Origin: a bacterium
Lineage (GTDB): Bacteria > Bacillota > Bacilli > Lactobacillales > Streptococcaceae
DNA length: 64,000 bases
Direction of reading: 5' to 3'
NCBI GenBank assembly: GCA_905221295.1
Contig: CAJNCP010000007.1
Location: 1-64,000, forward strand
Of this stretch, positions 1 to 9,342 are shown piece by piece (the stretch's first letter is position 1; every line of letters starts with the position of its first letter). The notes under the pieces are model-generated. The model saw only the letters and a program-made list of their open reading frames with translations. It had not been told where the DNA came from and searched no databases. A program made the position numbers and the translations under genes.

Positions 1-35
1 TTACCTCTATTATACGACTTTACACAAAGAAAAGA

Positions 36-58
36 CCTTAGAAATTTGTAGTCTAAGG
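36..58 (-). terminator. Terminator downstream of the TprA-like regulator
   Basis: Seven-base arms at 36-42 and 52-58 form a hairpin. On the minus strand it is followed by a T-rich run, so it fits as a terminator for the regulator gene ending at 114. Confidence 0.55.
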
Positions 59-76
59 ACTTTGTCTTCAATCTGA

Positions 77-104
77 AACAACAGGACATTTATGTCCTGT
101 TGTT
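77..104 (-). terminator. Strong stem-loop after the regulator gene
   Basis: Perfect 12-bp arms (77-88 and 93-104) surround a four-base loop, only a few bases after the stop codon at 114. The following minus-strand run has few T residues, so it may act as an RNA 3' structure together with the second hairpin at 36-58. Confidence 0.5.
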
Positions 105-113
105 AAATTGGAA

Positions 114-1010
114 TTATGAAAAATCCTTATTTTTTTCCTCGATTACTCGATTTTTAAAATTTATATCATTGAAAAAATCTGCTCCATTGATAGCTTTTTT
201 ATAGTATTTCAATGCTTGTTCTTTATCACTTTCTCCGTAGAGATAATACTTAGCCTCCAGATAATCAACTGTTGGTTTTAAACTGGTGTCTCCTATCTCA
301 ATCATTATTTCTCTCAAGGTACTCAATATTTTAGGGATAAATTCATGGTAGTCAATGTCGAGTTGATAAAGCACTAATCCTATCAGTACTCTTTGTAGTA
401 AGTGGGTATAATTGACATCAGCATAGTTTATTTGAGATACAATATTTAAACAAACTTTTTTCAAAGTAGCTTCGTCTCGTTTTGAATTAACAGTAAGAGA
501 TAAAAAGTACAAGTACAAGATCAGCAAGTCATTTGTTGAGTACTCTGTTTGTAACATTGTTTGTTCAAAATACTCTTCAATCAAACCCTCTCCAAATTGA
601 GCATTTTCAGAAACATATACATCATCGATGGCTTGTAGAACCTCAACTGCTACTTGCTCATCTTCAGGAAGCCGATCATAAAAGTGTTCTTGAATTTCTT
701 CAAAGATAGCTTCACGTTGGTGGATTTTTTCTTCATCTCCATGAATGGATTGGCGAATTAATTTCGTTTTTAGTTTTAAATACTCCTTAGGGACGATTAG
801 TAGGTCTTCATCAATTAACTTAGATATCGGAACATCTAATACCTCAGCTATATAATCTAATTTAGCCAAGCTAGGTAAGTTGTTCCCTGTTTCGATTCGA
901 CCTAACTGGCGAACTGTTAGATCTTTTTCATCTCCACAAAATATTTCCCGACTCAATCCTTTTTCAGTCCGTAATGTACGGATTCGTTTTCCTATTTCTA
1001 TATTTCTCAT
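114..1010 (-). CDS. XRE/PlcR-type (TprA-like) peptide-responsive transcriptional regulator
   Basis: Predicted cytoplasmic DNA-binding regulator of 298 residues. Residues about 5-65 form an XRE-type helix-turn-helix, with conserved RIRTLR and RQLGRIE segments. The remainder is all-helical and TPR-like, ending in an EAKYYLYGES...ALKYYKKAI repeat typical of PlcR/PrgX/Rgg-type peptide sensors. From memory it most resembles pneumococcal TprA-type regulators, which answer to small Phr peptides. I cannot confirm that it belongs there rather than among general Rgg proteins. The ATG has a GAAGGG ribosome-binding site and an extended -10 promoter (1068-1076). The gene stands alone: two hairpins follow it, and malP upstream is a separate unit. 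The target and the cognate peptide are unknown. Confidence 0.72.
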   Translation of the reverse strand: MRNIEIGKRIRTLRTEKGLSREIFCGDEKDLTVRQLGRIETGNNLPSLAKLDYIAEVLDVPISKLIDEDLLIVPKEYLKLKTKLIRQSIHGDEEKIHQREAIFEEIQEHFYDRLPEDEQVAVEVLQAIDDVYVSENAQFGEGLIEEYFEQTMLQTEYSTNDLLILYLYFLSLTVNSKRDEATLKKVCLNIVSQINYADVNYTHLLQRVLIGLVLYQLDIDYHEFIPKILSTLREIMIEIGDTSLKPTVDYLEAKYYLYGESDKEQALKYYKKAINGADFFNDINFKNRVIEEKNKDFS

Positions 1011-1067
1011 ATAACAGCCCTTCAGATTCTAATTTCGATGTTCAAAACAGTTTATAGATACGTCTCC

Positions 1068-1076
1068 ATTGTAACA
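1068..1076 (-). promoter_or_regulatory. Extended -10 promoter of the TprA-like regulator
   Basis: The minus strand reads TGT followed by TACAAT, an extended -10. No good -35 is present. The predicted leader is about 50 nt long, ending in the GAAGGG ribosome-binding site. Confidence 0.5.
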
Positions 1077-1195
1077 TACTTTGTTTTAATATCTATATAA
1101 AACTGATTCTTTCTATCAGTAACAAATTATGGCTTTATTTAATGGTCTAGTTTAAATTCAGTGGCGTTTGCCCATTTCTATTTTATCTCACATTC

Positions 1196-1228
1196 AAAAA
1201 AGCGAATTTCAATTGAAACTCGCTTTTT
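1196..1228 (-). terminator. Terminator of the malQ-malP transcript
   Basis: An A-rich arm with GCGA at 1196-1205 pairs with TCGCTTTTT at 1220-1228, and the internal TTTCAATTGAAA is also self-complementary. The minus strand ends in a T-run, as expected for rho-independent termination of the transcript running out of malP. Confidence 0.75.
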
Positions 1229-1260
1229 AAAAAAGTGTATTCGTATAAATTTTGTATCTT

Positions 1261-1362
1261 ATATTCGATGAAAATCAAGGAGCAGACTAGGAAGCTAGTT
1301 GAAGACTGTACTTGCTTACATCAAGGATACGCTGACGTGGTTTGAAGAGATTTTCAAAAATT
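1261..1362. repeat. Degenerate BOX-type repeat
   Basis: The segment begins with a TCGATGAAAATCAAGGAGCA-like start and contains GCTGACGTGGTTTGAAGAG near the end. These are recognisable parts of streptococcal BOX elements. The central GGCAAGGCG part is lost. It lies directly behind the malP stop codon. Confidence 0.65.
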
Positions 1363-1363
1363 C

Positions 1364-3622
1364 TTAGTTCAAGTGCCAGATATCTTCGTTGTACTGAGCG
1401 ATTGTACGGTCAGATGAGAAGAATCCTGCTTTAGAAATGTTAACGATGACTTTATCCAACCATGCGTCACGGTCTTCGTAGTCAGCAAGCATTTGCTCTT
1501 TCACTTTGATGTAGTCTTCCAAGTCAAGGAGAGTCATGAACCAGTCTTTGTTGATCAATTCATTGTAAAGACGTTCCAAGCGTTCTTTCTTACCTACTGC
1601 AAGAACAGCATCACTCACGATGAAGTCAACCAATGGTTTGATAGCTTTACGAGCGTAGAATTCGCTTGATTTGTAAGCTGCTTTTGCGTAAAGGTCGATA
1701 ACAGTTTCTGAATCTTCACCGAAGATGTAGATGTTTTCGTCTCCAACCAACTCAGCGATTTCCACGTTAGCTCCGTCCATAGTACCAAGAGTCAAAGCTC
1801 CGTTCAACATGAATTTCATGTTACCAGTACCTGAAGCTTCTTTAGAAGCAAGTGAGATTTGTTCTGAGATGTCACATGCTGGGATGAGGAAGCTTGCTGC
1901 AGTAACGTTGTAGTTTTCAACCATTACGACTTGCAAGTGTGGAGCTACTTCTGGATCATTTGCAATCACTTCTGACAAGCAAAGGATCAAGTGAATGATG
2001 TCTTGGGCAATTGTGTAGGCAGGAGCTGCTTTACCACCAAAGAAGACTGTGATTGGGCGAGCAGGGATGTTGCCAGCCTTGATATCAAGGTATTTGTGGA
2101 TGACATACAAAGCGTTCATTTGTTGACGTTTGTACTCGTGAAGACGTTTAATTTGGATATCAAAGATAGAGTTTGTATTGATTTCCACACCTTGGTGCTC
2201 TTTCAAGTGGCGAGCCAATTTACGTTTGTTGTGAGCCTTGATGCTTTCCAATTTTTCTTTGACAGCAGCCTTGTCTTCATATGACAAAAGTTTTTCAAGC
2301 TCATCTGCTTCATGGTGCCAACCACGGCCAATAATCTCATCCAAGTAGTGAGACAGTCTTGGGTTGGCATGCATAAGCCAACGACGGAATGTGATACCGT
2401 TTGTTTTGTTGTTGAATTTTTCTGGGTAGATGTCGTAGAAAGCTTTCAACTCTGAGTTCTTCAAGATCTCAGTGTGAAGAGCTGCAACTCCGTTAACGCT
2501 GTATCCATAGTGGATATCCATGTGAGCCATGTGAACACGTCCGCTCTCATCGATGATTTGAACAGCTGGATCTTTGTATTCTGCTTTCACACGGCGGTCC
2601 AATTCTTTGATGATTGGTACCAAGTGAGGAACCACTTCTTCCAAGAATTCAAGAGGCCATTTTTCAAGGGCTTCAGCAAGGATTGTGTGGTTAGTGTAGG
2701 CAGTCATGCTACGAACGATTGAGATTGCTTCATCAAGTTCGATACCACGCGCAGTCAAGAGACGGATCAATTCAGGGATCACCATTGATGGGTGAGTATC
2801 GTTGATTTGTACAACTGCGTAGTCCGCAAGGTCATGCAAGTTGCTTCCTTTTTCGATTGCTTCGTCGATGATCAATTGTGCACCGTTTGAAACCATGAAG
2901 TATTGTTGGAAGATACGGAGCAATTCACCTTGCTTGTCGCTATCGTCTGGGTAAAGGAAGAGAGTCAAGTTGCGAGCGATATCTGTCTTGTCAAAGTTGA
3001 TACCATCTTCGATGATTGAAGAATCAACTGAATCCAAGTCAAACAAACGCAGGCGGTTTTTAGTAGCTGTTTTGTAACCAGGTACATCGATATCGTAAAG
3101 AGTAGATGTCAATGTGAAGTGTGCAAATGGCACTTGGTAGCTACGGCTTGAGCGTACCAACCAGTTTTGCTCTGTCAACCAAGCGTTAGGAATCGTTTCT
3201 TGTTGGTTGTTTTTAAGAACTTGTTGGAAAAGACCAAAGTGGTAGTTCAAACCAACACCGTCACCATTCAAACCAAGTGTAGCGATTGAGTCGATAAAGC
3301 AGGCTGCCAAACGTCCCAAACCACCGTTACCAAGTGATGGTTCCAATTCTACTTCTTCGACTTCGATCAAGTCTTTACCTGCAGCTGCAAGTTCTTTTTT
3401 CACATCGTCGTAAAGGCCAAGGTTAATCAAGTTATTTGACAAGAGTTTACCAATCAAGAACTCAGCTGAGATGTAGTAAACTTTTTTCTTACCAGTGTTG
3501 ACTGGTTTTTGACTGCTAGCAAGTTTGCTGTAGTTGAGAAGAGCAAGGTAAAGCTCTTCATTGCTACATTCTGCAATGGTTTTATTGTAACGCTTTTGTA
3601 CAAATTCTTTTAATGGTAACAT
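1364..3622 (-). CDS. malP: Maltodextrin/glycogen phosphorylase
   Basis: Catalyses phosphorolysis of alpha-1,4-glucans from the non-reducing end to glucose-1-phosphate, in the cytoplasm. The 752 residues match a GT35 phosphorylase of the short bacterial maltodextrin type. The glycine-rich stretch [19 protein letters not shown] (about residues 95-113) and the pyridoxal-phosphate lysine region [10 protein letters not shown] are present. It follows malQ by 24 bp on the same strand, so the two should be co-transcribed from the MalR-controlled promoter at 5231-5259. An AGGAG ribosome-binding site precedes the ATG. Glycogen phosphorylase GlgP is the alternative name; the context makes MalP much more likely. 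Confidence 0.95.
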   Translation of the reverse strand: MLPLKEFVQKRYNKTIAECSNEELYLALLNYSKLASSQKPVNTGKKKVYYISAEFLIGKLLSNNLINLGLYDDVKKELAAAGKDLIEVEEVELEPSLGNGGLGRLAACFIDSIATLGLNGDGVGLNYHFGLFQQVLKNNQQETIPNAWLTEQNWLVRSSRSYQVPFAHFTLTSTLYDIDVPGYKTATKNRLRLFDLDSVDSSIIEDGINFDKTDIARNLTLFLYPDDSDKQGELLRIFQQYFMVSNGAQLIIDEAIEKGSNLHDLADYAVVQINDTHPSMVIPELIRLLTARGIELDEAISIVRSMTAYTNHTILAEALEKWPLEFLEEVVPHLVPIIKELDRRVKAEYKDPAVQIIDESGRVHMAHMDIHYGYSVNGVAALHTEILKNSELKAFYDIYPEKFNNKTNGITFRRWLMHANPRLSHYLDEIIGRGWHHEADELEKLLSYEDKAAVKEKLESIKAHNKRKLARHLKEHQGVEINTNSIFDIQIKRLHEYKRQQMNALYVIHKYLDIKAGNIPARPITVFFGGKAAPAYTIAQDIIHLILCLSEVIANDPEVAPHLQVVMVENYNVTAASFLIPACDISEQISLASKEASGTGNMKFMLNGALTLGTMDGANVEIAELVGDENIYIFGEDSETVIDLYAKAAYKSSEFYARKAIKPLVDFIVSDAVLAVGKKERLERLYNELINKDWFMTLLDLEDYIKVKEQMLADYEDRDAWLDKVIVNISKAGFFSSDRTIAQYNEDIWHLN

Positions 3623-3646
3623 GTTTATGTGTCTCCTGATAATGTC

Positions 3647-5164
3647 TTATTTCTTTAATTCTACCAAATTTTCATTGATTCGGCGATAAATTGTAGTCAA
3701 GTCAAGCAAAGTTTCTTCAACAGCTGGTGTGAGTTGATCTGCTGTCATACGCCATGACCAGTTTCCACCAAGAGTAGATGGGAAGTTCATACGAGCTGAC
3801 TCATCTAGTTCTAGCAAGTCTTGCATAGTGGCAATAGCCATGAAGCTAACAGATGAAAAGACTGTGCGAAGCATTGCGTGTGGCACTGTTTCATACTCTT
3901 TACGGTTCGTGTAGCGCGCCATGTATTCACGAGTTGGATCGTCGATTTCATTACGGTACCAACCAAGGACCGTATTGTTATCGTGTGTTCCTGTATACAT
4001 AACAGAGTTGGCAGGTGCCAAGTGTGGGCTATCAATACTTTCGTCTTCTGGATTGAAGGCGAATTGAAGAATCTTCATTCCTGGGAAGCCAGTGCGTTCA
4101 CGCAACTCGATGACTTCATCTGTCATGAAACCAAGGTCTTCTGCGATGATGTTTAGCTCACCAAGCTCTTCTTTAACAGCTGCGAAGAGTTTGTAACCTG
4201 GACCTTTCACCCATTTACCAGGTGCTGCTGTATCGGAACCAGCAGGGATTTCCCAGTAAGATTCAAAGCCACGGAAATGGTCGATACGAACAATATCGTA
4301 GATTTTGAAGCTTTCACGCAAGCGTTCAACCCACCATTTGTAACCGTCTTTATCCATTGCTTCCCAGTCATAGATTGGGTTCCCCCAAAGTTGACCAGTT
4401 GCAGAAAACTCATCCGGCGGACATCCTGCGATACAGGTTGCTTTACCAGTGGCATCTGTCTTGAAGAGATGTGGATTTGCCCACATGTCGCTTGAATCTT
4501 CCGCTACGTAGATAGGCATGTCACCAACGATTTCGATGTGGTTATCGTTAGCGTAAGCTTTCAATTTCAACCATTGTTGGAAGAAGAAATATTGAGTCAC
4601 ACGGTGGTAAACCAACTTGTCTGCCAATTTCTCACGGTAGCTTTCAAGTGCTGAAGCTTTACGCGCACGAGCATCTGCATCTGGCCATTCTGTCCAAGCA
4701 AGATTGTCAAAATGCTCTTTGATAGCCATATACTCTGCGAAGAGTTCGAGCCATGATTGGTTATCTTGAGCAAACTTCTCAAAATCTTTGACATCACCCA
4801 CTTCCAAGAAGCGTTTAACTGCTTTTTCTAAAAGCGGACGACGTGCGTAATAAATCTTCGCATAGTCAACTTCAGATGCATCACTACCAAAGTCAACACC
4901 TTCAAGGTCACTAGCTTCGAGCAAGCCTTGCTCTACCAAGATATCAAGGTCGATAAAATGCGTATTTCCAGCAAAGGCTGAGAATGATTGATATGGAGAA
5001 TCTCCATAGCTTGTTGTCCCAAGAGGGAGGATTTGCCAGTAACGTTGCTTCGTACGAACCAAGAAATCAACGAAATCATAGGCAGTCTGACCAAATGATC
5101 CAATCCCGTATGCTCCTGGTAGAGAAGAGATGTGCATTAACACACCACTTTGACGTTTTTTCAT
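3647..5164 (-). CDS. malQ: 4-alpha-glucanotransferase (amylomaltase)
   Basis: Cytoplasmic GH77 disproportionating enzyme, called MalM in pneumococcal literature. It transfers maltosyl units between maltodextrins and releases glucose, making longer chains for MalP. The length of 505 residues is normal for the family. Visible motifs are VRIDHFRGFE, containing the catalytic Asp, IAEDLGFMT, containing the acid/base Glu, and GTHDNNT, containing a transition-state Asp. It is the first gene of the malQ-malP operon, transcribed divergently from malX. A MalR-type palindrome lies in its leader at 5209-5222. Confidence 0.95.
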   Translation of the reverse strand: MKKRQSGVLMHISSLPGAYGIGSFGQTAYDFVDFLVRTKQRYWQILPLGTTSYGDSPYQSFSAFAGNTHFIDLDILVEQGLLEASDLEGVDFGSDASEVDYAKIYYARRPLLEKAVKRFLEVGDVKDFEKFAQDNQSWLELFAEYMAIKEHFDNLAWTEWPDADARARKASALESYREKLADKLVYHRVTQYFFFQQWLKLKAYANDNHIEIVGDMPIYVAEDSSDMWANPHLFKTDATGKATCIAGCPPDEFSATGQLWGNPIYDWEAMDKDGYKWWVERLRESFKIYDIVRIDHFRGFESYWEIPAGSDTAAPGKWVKGPGYKLFAAVKEELGELNIIAEDLGFMTDEVIELRERTGFPGMKILQFAFNPEDESIDSPHLAPANSVMYTGTHDNNTVLGWYRNEIDDPTREYMARYTNRKEYETVPHAMLRTVFSSVSFMAIATMQDLLELDESARMNFPSTLGGNWSWRMTADQLTPAVEETLLDLTTIYRRINENLVELKK

Positions 5165-5208
5165 AATAGCACCTCATGTGTTTGTTATAAAACGTTGCGC
5201 AATCAAGG

Positions 5209-5222
5209 CGCAAACGTTTGCG
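5209..5222. promoter_or_regulatory. MalR-type operator in malQ leader
   Basis: CGCAAACGTTTGCG is a perfect 14-bp palindrome, typical of LacI-family operators. It sits about 10 bp downstream of the malQ -10 hexamer, where bound MalR would block transcription. Pneumococcal MalR is known to bind one operator in each divergent mal promoter. Confidence 0.85.
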
Positions 5223-5230
5223 TTGAATTA

Positions 5231-5259
5231 AGTATAGCGTATTTCAAAGACAAATGCAA
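5231..5259 (-). promoter_or_regulatory. malQ-malP promoter
   Basis: On the minus strand TTGCAT (-35, 5254-5259) and TATACT (-10, 5231-5236) are separated by 17 bp. The operator at 5209-5222 lies at or just after the expected start. Confidence 0.8.
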
Positions 5260-5539
5260 GCGTTTTTAAAAATTTTTTTGAATTATTTCAATCAACCAAA
5301 ACTTGTTCCCATTGATATTTTATGAAATGAGCGAAAAATTTTTTAAAAATTTTCTGATTTAAGATAATTCATTCCAAACATCTGCTCTATTTTCTGAAAA
5401 ATCGAGCCAAATTTACGCAATCGTTTCCCTAATATATTTTCAATTCAAGAAAAACAAACATTTTAAGTTATTTCCTATACAAAAGCTTTAACAAATGTTT
5501 GAAACCTTAAAATTTTTTTAAATTTTTTTCTAAAAAAGC

Positions 5540-5554
5540 TTGCAACCGTTTTCT
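5540..5554 (+). promoter_or_regulatory. cre box (CcpA site) over the malX -35
   Basis: TTGCAACCGTTTTCT fits the relaxed cre consensus WTGNAANCGNWNNCW at every defined position and overlaps the malX -35 hexamer. This predicts direct carbon catabolite repression of the uptake operon. Confidence 0.7.
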
Positions 5555-5568
5555 ATTTGTGTTATACT
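5540..5568 (+). promoter_or_regulatory. malX promoter
   Basis: TTGCAA (5540-5545) and TATACT (5563-5568, with an upstream TG) are separated by 17 bp. This mirrors the malQ promoter almost exactly. The start should fall near 5575, next to the palindrome at 5581-5598. Confidence 0.85.
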
Positions 5569-5580
5569 AGGTTCGTAAAA

Positions 5581-5598
5581 GAAAACGTTTGCGTTTTC
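5581..5598. promoter_or_regulatory. MalR-type operator in malX leader
   Basis: GAAAACG and CGTTTTC form perfect arms around a TTTG centre, just downstream of the predicted malX start site. It shares the core ACGTTTGCG with the malQ operator. Confidence 0.85.
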
Positions 5599-5638
5599 TC
5601 ATTAAATTATTTTTGTTATTCTTTAGGAGGAATACACT

Positions 5639-6907
5639 ATGTCATCTAAATTCATGAAAAGCGCTGCTGTGCTTGGAACTGCTACTCTTGCTAGCTTACT
5701 TTTGGTAGCTTGCGGAAGCAAAACTGCTGATAAACCAGCTGATACTGGCTCATCTGAAGCAAAAGAAATCACTTTCTACGTTGAAGATCAATACAAAGCC
5801 TTTGCTGAATCAGCTGCAAAAGCTTACGAAAAAGAATCTGGCGTAAAAGTTACCATCAAAACAGGAGACCAAATGGGTGGGCTTGATAACCTTTCACTAG
5901 ATAACCAATCTGGTAAAGCCCCTGATGTTATGATGGCACCATACGACCGTGTAGGTAGCCTTGGTACTGATGGACAACTTTCAGAAGTTACATTGAATGA
6001 CGGAGCAAAAACTGACGACACAACAAAATCTCTTGTGACTGTTGGTGGCAAAGTGTACGGTGCTCCAGCCGTTATCGAGTCTCTTGTTATGTACTACAAC
6101 AAAGACTTGCTGAAAGAAGCTCCAAAAACTTTTGCTGAATTGGAAGAACTTGCAAAAGACAGCAAATACGCTTTCGCTGGTGAAGATGGCAAAACTACTG
6201 CCTTCCTAGCCGACTGGACAAACTTCTACTACGCATACGGACTCCTTGCTGGTAACGGTGGTTACGTATTCGGACAAAACGGTAAAGATCCTAAAGACAT
6301 TGGTCTTGCAAACGACGGTGCTATCGCAGGTATCAACTACGCTAAATCTTGGTACGAAAAATGGCCTAAAGGTATGCAAGATACCGAAGGTGCTGGAAAC
6401 TTGATCCAAACTCAATTCCAAGAAGGTAAAACAGCTGCTATCATTGATGGTCCTTGGAAAGCTCAAGCATTCAAAGATGCTAAAGTAAACTACGGTGTTT
6501 CTACTATCCCAACTCTTCCAAATGGTAAAGACTACGCAGCCTTTGGCGGAGGTAAAGCTTGGATCATTCCATCAAGCACTAAGAACCTTGAAGGAGCTCA
6601 AAAATTTGTAGACTTCCTAGTTTCAACTGAACAACAAAAAGCATTCTACGATGCAACGAACGAAATCCCAGCTAACACTGAAGCTCGTACTTATGCAGAA
6701 GGTAAAAACGATGAGTTGACAACAGCTGTTATCAAACAGTTCAAGAATGCTCAACCAATGCCAAACATCTCACAAATGTCAACAGTTTGGGACCCAGCGA
6801 AAACTATGCTCTTTGATGCTGTAAGTGGTAAGAAAGATGCGAAAACAGCTGCTAACGATGCTGTAACATTAATCAAGGAAACAATCCAACAAAAATTTGG
6901 TAACTAA
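5639..6907 (+). CDS. malX: Maltodextrin-binding lipoprotein
   Basis: Extracellular substrate-binding lipoprotein of the maltodextrin ABC importer, 422 residues. A lysine-bearing signal peptide ends in the lipobox LLLVAC, so Cys25 is the predicted lipidated residue. The rest is a type I sugar-binding fold, with features such as PAVIESLVMYYNKDL and FGGGKAWIIP. The start has a strong AGGAGG ribosome-binding site. It is the first gene of the malX-malC-malD unit, with a GC-rich hairpin (about 6919-6947) separating it from malC. That could explain higher expression of the binding protein than of the permeases. Confidence 0.95.
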   Translation: MSSKFMKSAAVLGTATLASLLLVACGSKTADKPADTGSSEAKEITFYVEDQYKAFAESAAKAYEKESGVKVTIKTGDQMGGLDNLSLDNQSGKAPDVMMAPYDRVGSLGTDGQLSEVTLNDGAKTDDTTKSLVTVGGKVYGAPAVIESLVMYYNKDLLKEAPKTFAELEELAKDSKYAFAGEDGKTTAFLADWTNFYYAYGLLAGNGGYVFGQNGKDPKDIGLANDGAIAGINYAKSWYEKWPKGMQDTEGAGNLIQTQFQEGKTAAIIDGPWKAQAFKDAKVNYGVSTIPTLPNGKDYAAFGGGKAWIIPSSTKNLEGAQKFVDFLVSTEQQKAFYDATNEIPANTEARTYAEGKNDELTTAVIKQFKNAQPMPNISQMSTVWDPAKTMLFDAVSGKKDAKTAANDAVTLIKETIQQKFGN

Positions 6908-6918
6908 TTGATTTGTTC

Positions 6919-6947
6919 AAGGGGGGTGGAAGTGAAATCCCCCTTTG
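6919..6947 (+). terminator. Intercistronic hairpin between malX and malC
   Basis: AAGGGGG and CCCCCTT arms form a GC-rich stem without a long T-run. It is more likely a partial terminator or mRNA-stabilising structure than a full stop, because malC and malD have no obvious promoter of their own. Confidence 0.55.
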
Positions 6948-7031
6948 AATGTATAGATACGCTTCTTATCAGATATACGTATCTTGCGGTCGAATCCGAG
7001 TTTTATCTCACATCCTATGAAAGGAGTAATC

Positions 7032-8324
7032 ATGGAAAAACAACAGCCTCGCAAAGCAGCCTTGCTGTCAATCATTCCTGGTTTAGGACAAATCTATAAT
7101 AAACAAAAAGCTAAAGGATTTATTTTCCTTGGTGTTACTGTTTTATTTGTTCTGTATTTTCTAACACTTGCAACCCCTGAATTGAGCAATTTGATCACCC
7201 TTGGTGACAAACCTGGTCGTGATAATTCACTTTTCATGCTGATTCGTGGTGCCTTCCACTCTATCTTTGTTGTCGTTTACCTGCTCTTTTATATCTTTAA
7301 TATCAAGGATGCACATACGACTGCTAAACGTATCAACAACGGTATTCCTGTAGCTCATACCTTCAAGGATATGATTAAAGGTATTTATGAGAATGGATTC
7401 CCATACCTTTTGATTATCCCATCGTATGTAGCGATGACATTTGCGATTATCTTCCCAGTTATCGTAACCTTGATGATCGCCTTTACCAACTATGACTTCC
7501 AACACTTGCCACCAAATAAATTGTTGGACTGGGTTGGTTTAACGAACTTCACAAACATCTGGAGTTTGAGTACCTTCCGTTCAGCCTTTGGTTCCGTTCT
7601 TTCTTGGACCATTATCTGGGCTTTATCTGCTTCTACTTTGCAGATTGTCATTGGTATCTTTACTGCCATCATTGCCAACCAACCATTTATCAAAGGAAAA
7701 CGTATCTTCGGTGTTATTTTCCTTCTTCCTTGGGCAGTTCCAGCCTTCATCACTATCTTGACATTCTCAAACATGTTTAATGATAGTGTTGGTGCTATCA
7801 ACACCCAAGTCTTGCCTCTTTTGTCTAAGGTCCTTCCTTTCCTAGATGGGGCTCTTATCCCTTGGAAAACCGATCCGACTTGGACGAAGATTGCCTTGAT
7901 TATGATGCAAGGTTGGCTAGGATTCCCATACATCTACGTTTTGACTTTGGGTATCTTGCAGTCTATTCCTAACGACCTCTATGAAGCGGCTTACATTGAT
8001 GGGGCCAATGCTTGGCAAAAATTCCGCAACATCACTTTCCCAATGATTTTGGCTGTTGCAGCTCCAACATTGATTAGCCAATACACCTTCAACTTTAACA
8101 ACTTCTCTATCATGTACCTCTTCAATGGTGGAGGACCTGGTAGCGTTGGTGGTGGAGCCGGTTCAACTGATATATTGATCTCATGGATTTACCGTTTGAC
8201 AACAGGTACAGCCCCACAATACTCTATGGCGGCAGCTGTTACCTTGATTATCTCTATCATTGTCATCTCTATCTCTATGATCGCATTCAAGAAACTACAC
8301 GCATTTGATATGGAGGACGTCTAA
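7032..8324 (+). CDS. malC: Maltodextrin ABC transporter permease (MalF-like)
   Basis: Integral membrane permease of 430 residues. The N-terminal region has extra transmembrane segments, as in MalF-type subunits. The cytoplasmic EAA loop reads [15 protein letters not shown] and should contact the ATPase. I place the start at the ATG at 7032 because AAAGGAG lies at the right distance; an upstream in-frame ATG at 6984 lacks a ribosome-binding site. The gene overlaps none and is followed directly by malD. No ATPase gene is present in the operon. In related species the ATPase MsmK is encoded elsewhere and shared, and I infer the same here. Confidence 0.93.
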   Translation: MEKQQPRKAALLSIIPGLGQIYNKQKAKGFIFLGVTVLFVLYFLTLATPELSNLITLGDKPGRDNSLFMLIRGAFHSIFVVVYLLFYIFNIKDAHTTAKRINNGIPVAHTFKDMIKGIYENGFPYLLIIPSYVAMTFAIIFPVIVTLMIAFTNYDFQHLPPNKLLDWVGLTNFTNIWSLSTFRSAFGSVLSWTIIWALSASTLQIVIGIFTAIIANQPFIKGKRIFGVIFLLPWAVPAFITILTFSNMFNDSVGAINTQVLPLLSKVLPFLDGALIPWKTDPTWTKIALIMMQGWLGFPYIYVLTLGILQSIPNDLYEAAYIDGANAWQKFRNITFPMILAVAAPTLISQYTFNFNNFSIMYLFNGGGPGSVGGGAGSTDILISWIYRLTTGTAPQYSMAAAVTLIISIIVISISMIAFKKLHAFDMEDV

Positions 8325-8325
8325 G

Positions 8326-9168
8326 ATGAATAACTCAATCAAACTCAAACGTAGACTGACTCAAACCCTCACTTACCTCTACTTGATTGGCCTATCAATC
8401 GTGATCATCTATCCACTTTTGATTACCATTATGTCAGCCTTCAAGTCTGGTAATGTCGTAGCCTTTAAACTAGATGGTAACGTCGACTTTAGTTTTGATA
8501 ACTTTAAAGGGCTCTTCACCGAAACCTTGTATGGTACTTGGTACCTTAATACTTTGATTATTGCCTTTATTACAATGGCTGTACAAACTAGTATCATTGT
8601 ACTTGCAGGTTACGCCTACAGTCGTTACAACTTCTTGGCTCGTAAGCAAAGTTTGGTCTTCTTCTTGATTATCCAAATGGTGCCAACTATGGCCGCTTTG
8701 ACAGCCTTCTTCGTTATGGCCCTTATGTTGAACGCCCTTAACCATAGCTGGTTCCTCATCTTCCTCTACGTCGGTGGAGGTATCCCGATGAACGCTTGGC
8801 TCATGAAAGGCTACTTCGATACTGTGCCAATGTCTCTAGACGAATCTGCAAAACTAGATGGTGCCGGACACTTCCGTCGCTTCTGGCAAATTGTTCTCCC
8901 ACTCGTTCGCCCAATGGTGGCTGTACAAGCTCTATGGGCCTTCATGGGACCTTTCGGAGACTACATTCTCTCTAGTTTCTTGCTTCGTGAGAAAGAATAC
9001 TTTACTGTTGCCGTCGGTCTCCAAACCTTCGTTAACAACGTGAAAAATATGAAGATTGCCTACTTCTCAGCAGGTGCCATCCTCATCGCCCTTCCAATCT
9101 GTATTCTCTTCTTCTTCCTACAAAAGAACTTTGTTTCAGGACTTACAAGTGGTGGCGACAAGGGATAA
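8326..9168 (+). CDS. malD: Maltodextrin ABC transporter permease (MalG-like)
   Basis: Second integral membrane permease of the importer, 280 residues with six predicted membrane helices. The EAA loop reads [19 protein letters not shown]. The start at 8326 is chosen because GGAGG lies just upstream, inside the 3' end of malC; only one base separates the malC stop from this ATG, which points to translational coupling. The end of the coding sequence is part of a terminator hairpin (9151-9190). Confidence 0.93.
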   Translation: MNNSIKLKRRLTQTLTYLYLIGLSIVIIYPLLITIMSAFKSGNVVAFKLDGNVDFSFDNFKGLFTETLYGTWYLNTLIIAFITMAVQTSIIVLAGYAYSRYNFLARKQSLVFFLIIQMVPTMAALTAFFVMALMLNALNHSWFLIFLYVGGGIPMNAWLMKGYFDTVPMSLDESAKLDGAGHFRRFWQIVLPLVRPMVAVQALWAFMGPFGDYILSSFLLREKEYFTVAVGLQTFVNNVKNMKIAYFSAGAILIALPICILFFFLQKNFVSGLTSGGDKG

Positions 9169-9190
9169 TCTATCCCCGCCACCCTTTTTC
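9151..9190 (+). terminator. Terminator overlapping the 3' end of malD
   Basis: GGTGGCG at 9151-9157 pairs with CGCCACC at 9177-9183, with a second inner stem (AGGGATA/TATCCC). The stem is followed by CCTTTTTC. The last malD codons and the stop lie inside the hairpin. Confidence 0.85.
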
Positions 9191-9283
9191 ATTTTGGAGC
9201 TTGTTGCTAAAGCTACAAGATTAGACACACTTCTACAAATCCTATTGAAACCATCCTTTCAATAAGGAATTGATTTGCTAGAC

Positions 9284-9312
9284 TTGAAATAAAGCACATT
9301 TCTCTATATAAT
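9284..9312 (+). promoter_or_regulatory. malA-malR promoter
   Basis: TTGAAA (9284-9289) and TATAAT (9307-9312) with 17-bp spacing, just upstream of malA. It lets the regulator be expressed independently of malX-C-D. No MalR palindrome is seen here. Confidence 0.8.
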
Positions 9313-9342
9313 AAAACTCATATAGAAAACACTTTTAGAAAG

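Larger units (their letters stand above)
1011..1363. other. Intergenic region between regulator and malP
   Basis: This 353-bp gap holds the regulator promoter, the malP-side terminator and a degenerate BOX element, listed separately. A 20-codon plus-strand ORF (1038-1100, hydrophobic, starting MFKTVYR) lacks a ribosome-binding site and is not called as a gene. Confidence 0.6.
5165..5638. promoter_or_regulatory. Divergent malQ/malX control region
   Basis: This 474-bp AT-rich gap carries two back-to-back promoters with TTGCA-type -35 and TATACT -10 hexamers at 17-bp spacing, two CG-centred palindromes and one cre box, all listed separately. A weaker CGCAATCGTTTCCC site at about 5416-5429 resembles the operators but is imperfect. 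No gene is seen in it. Confidence 0.8.

Noticed and set aside
1038..1100. Twenty-codon plus-strand ORF ahead of the TprA-like regulator
   Set aside because: No ribosome-binding site and no promoter; it lies antisense to the regulator leader. Kept only as a possibility in the findings.
5416..5429. Third MalR or cre site in the mal control region
   Set aside because: CGCAATCGTTTCCC is similar in form but is neither palindromic nor a full cre match.
6908..7099. Open frame between malX and malC
   Set aside because: It runs through the intercistronic hairpin and out of frame into malC; no ribosome-binding site and no family resemblance.
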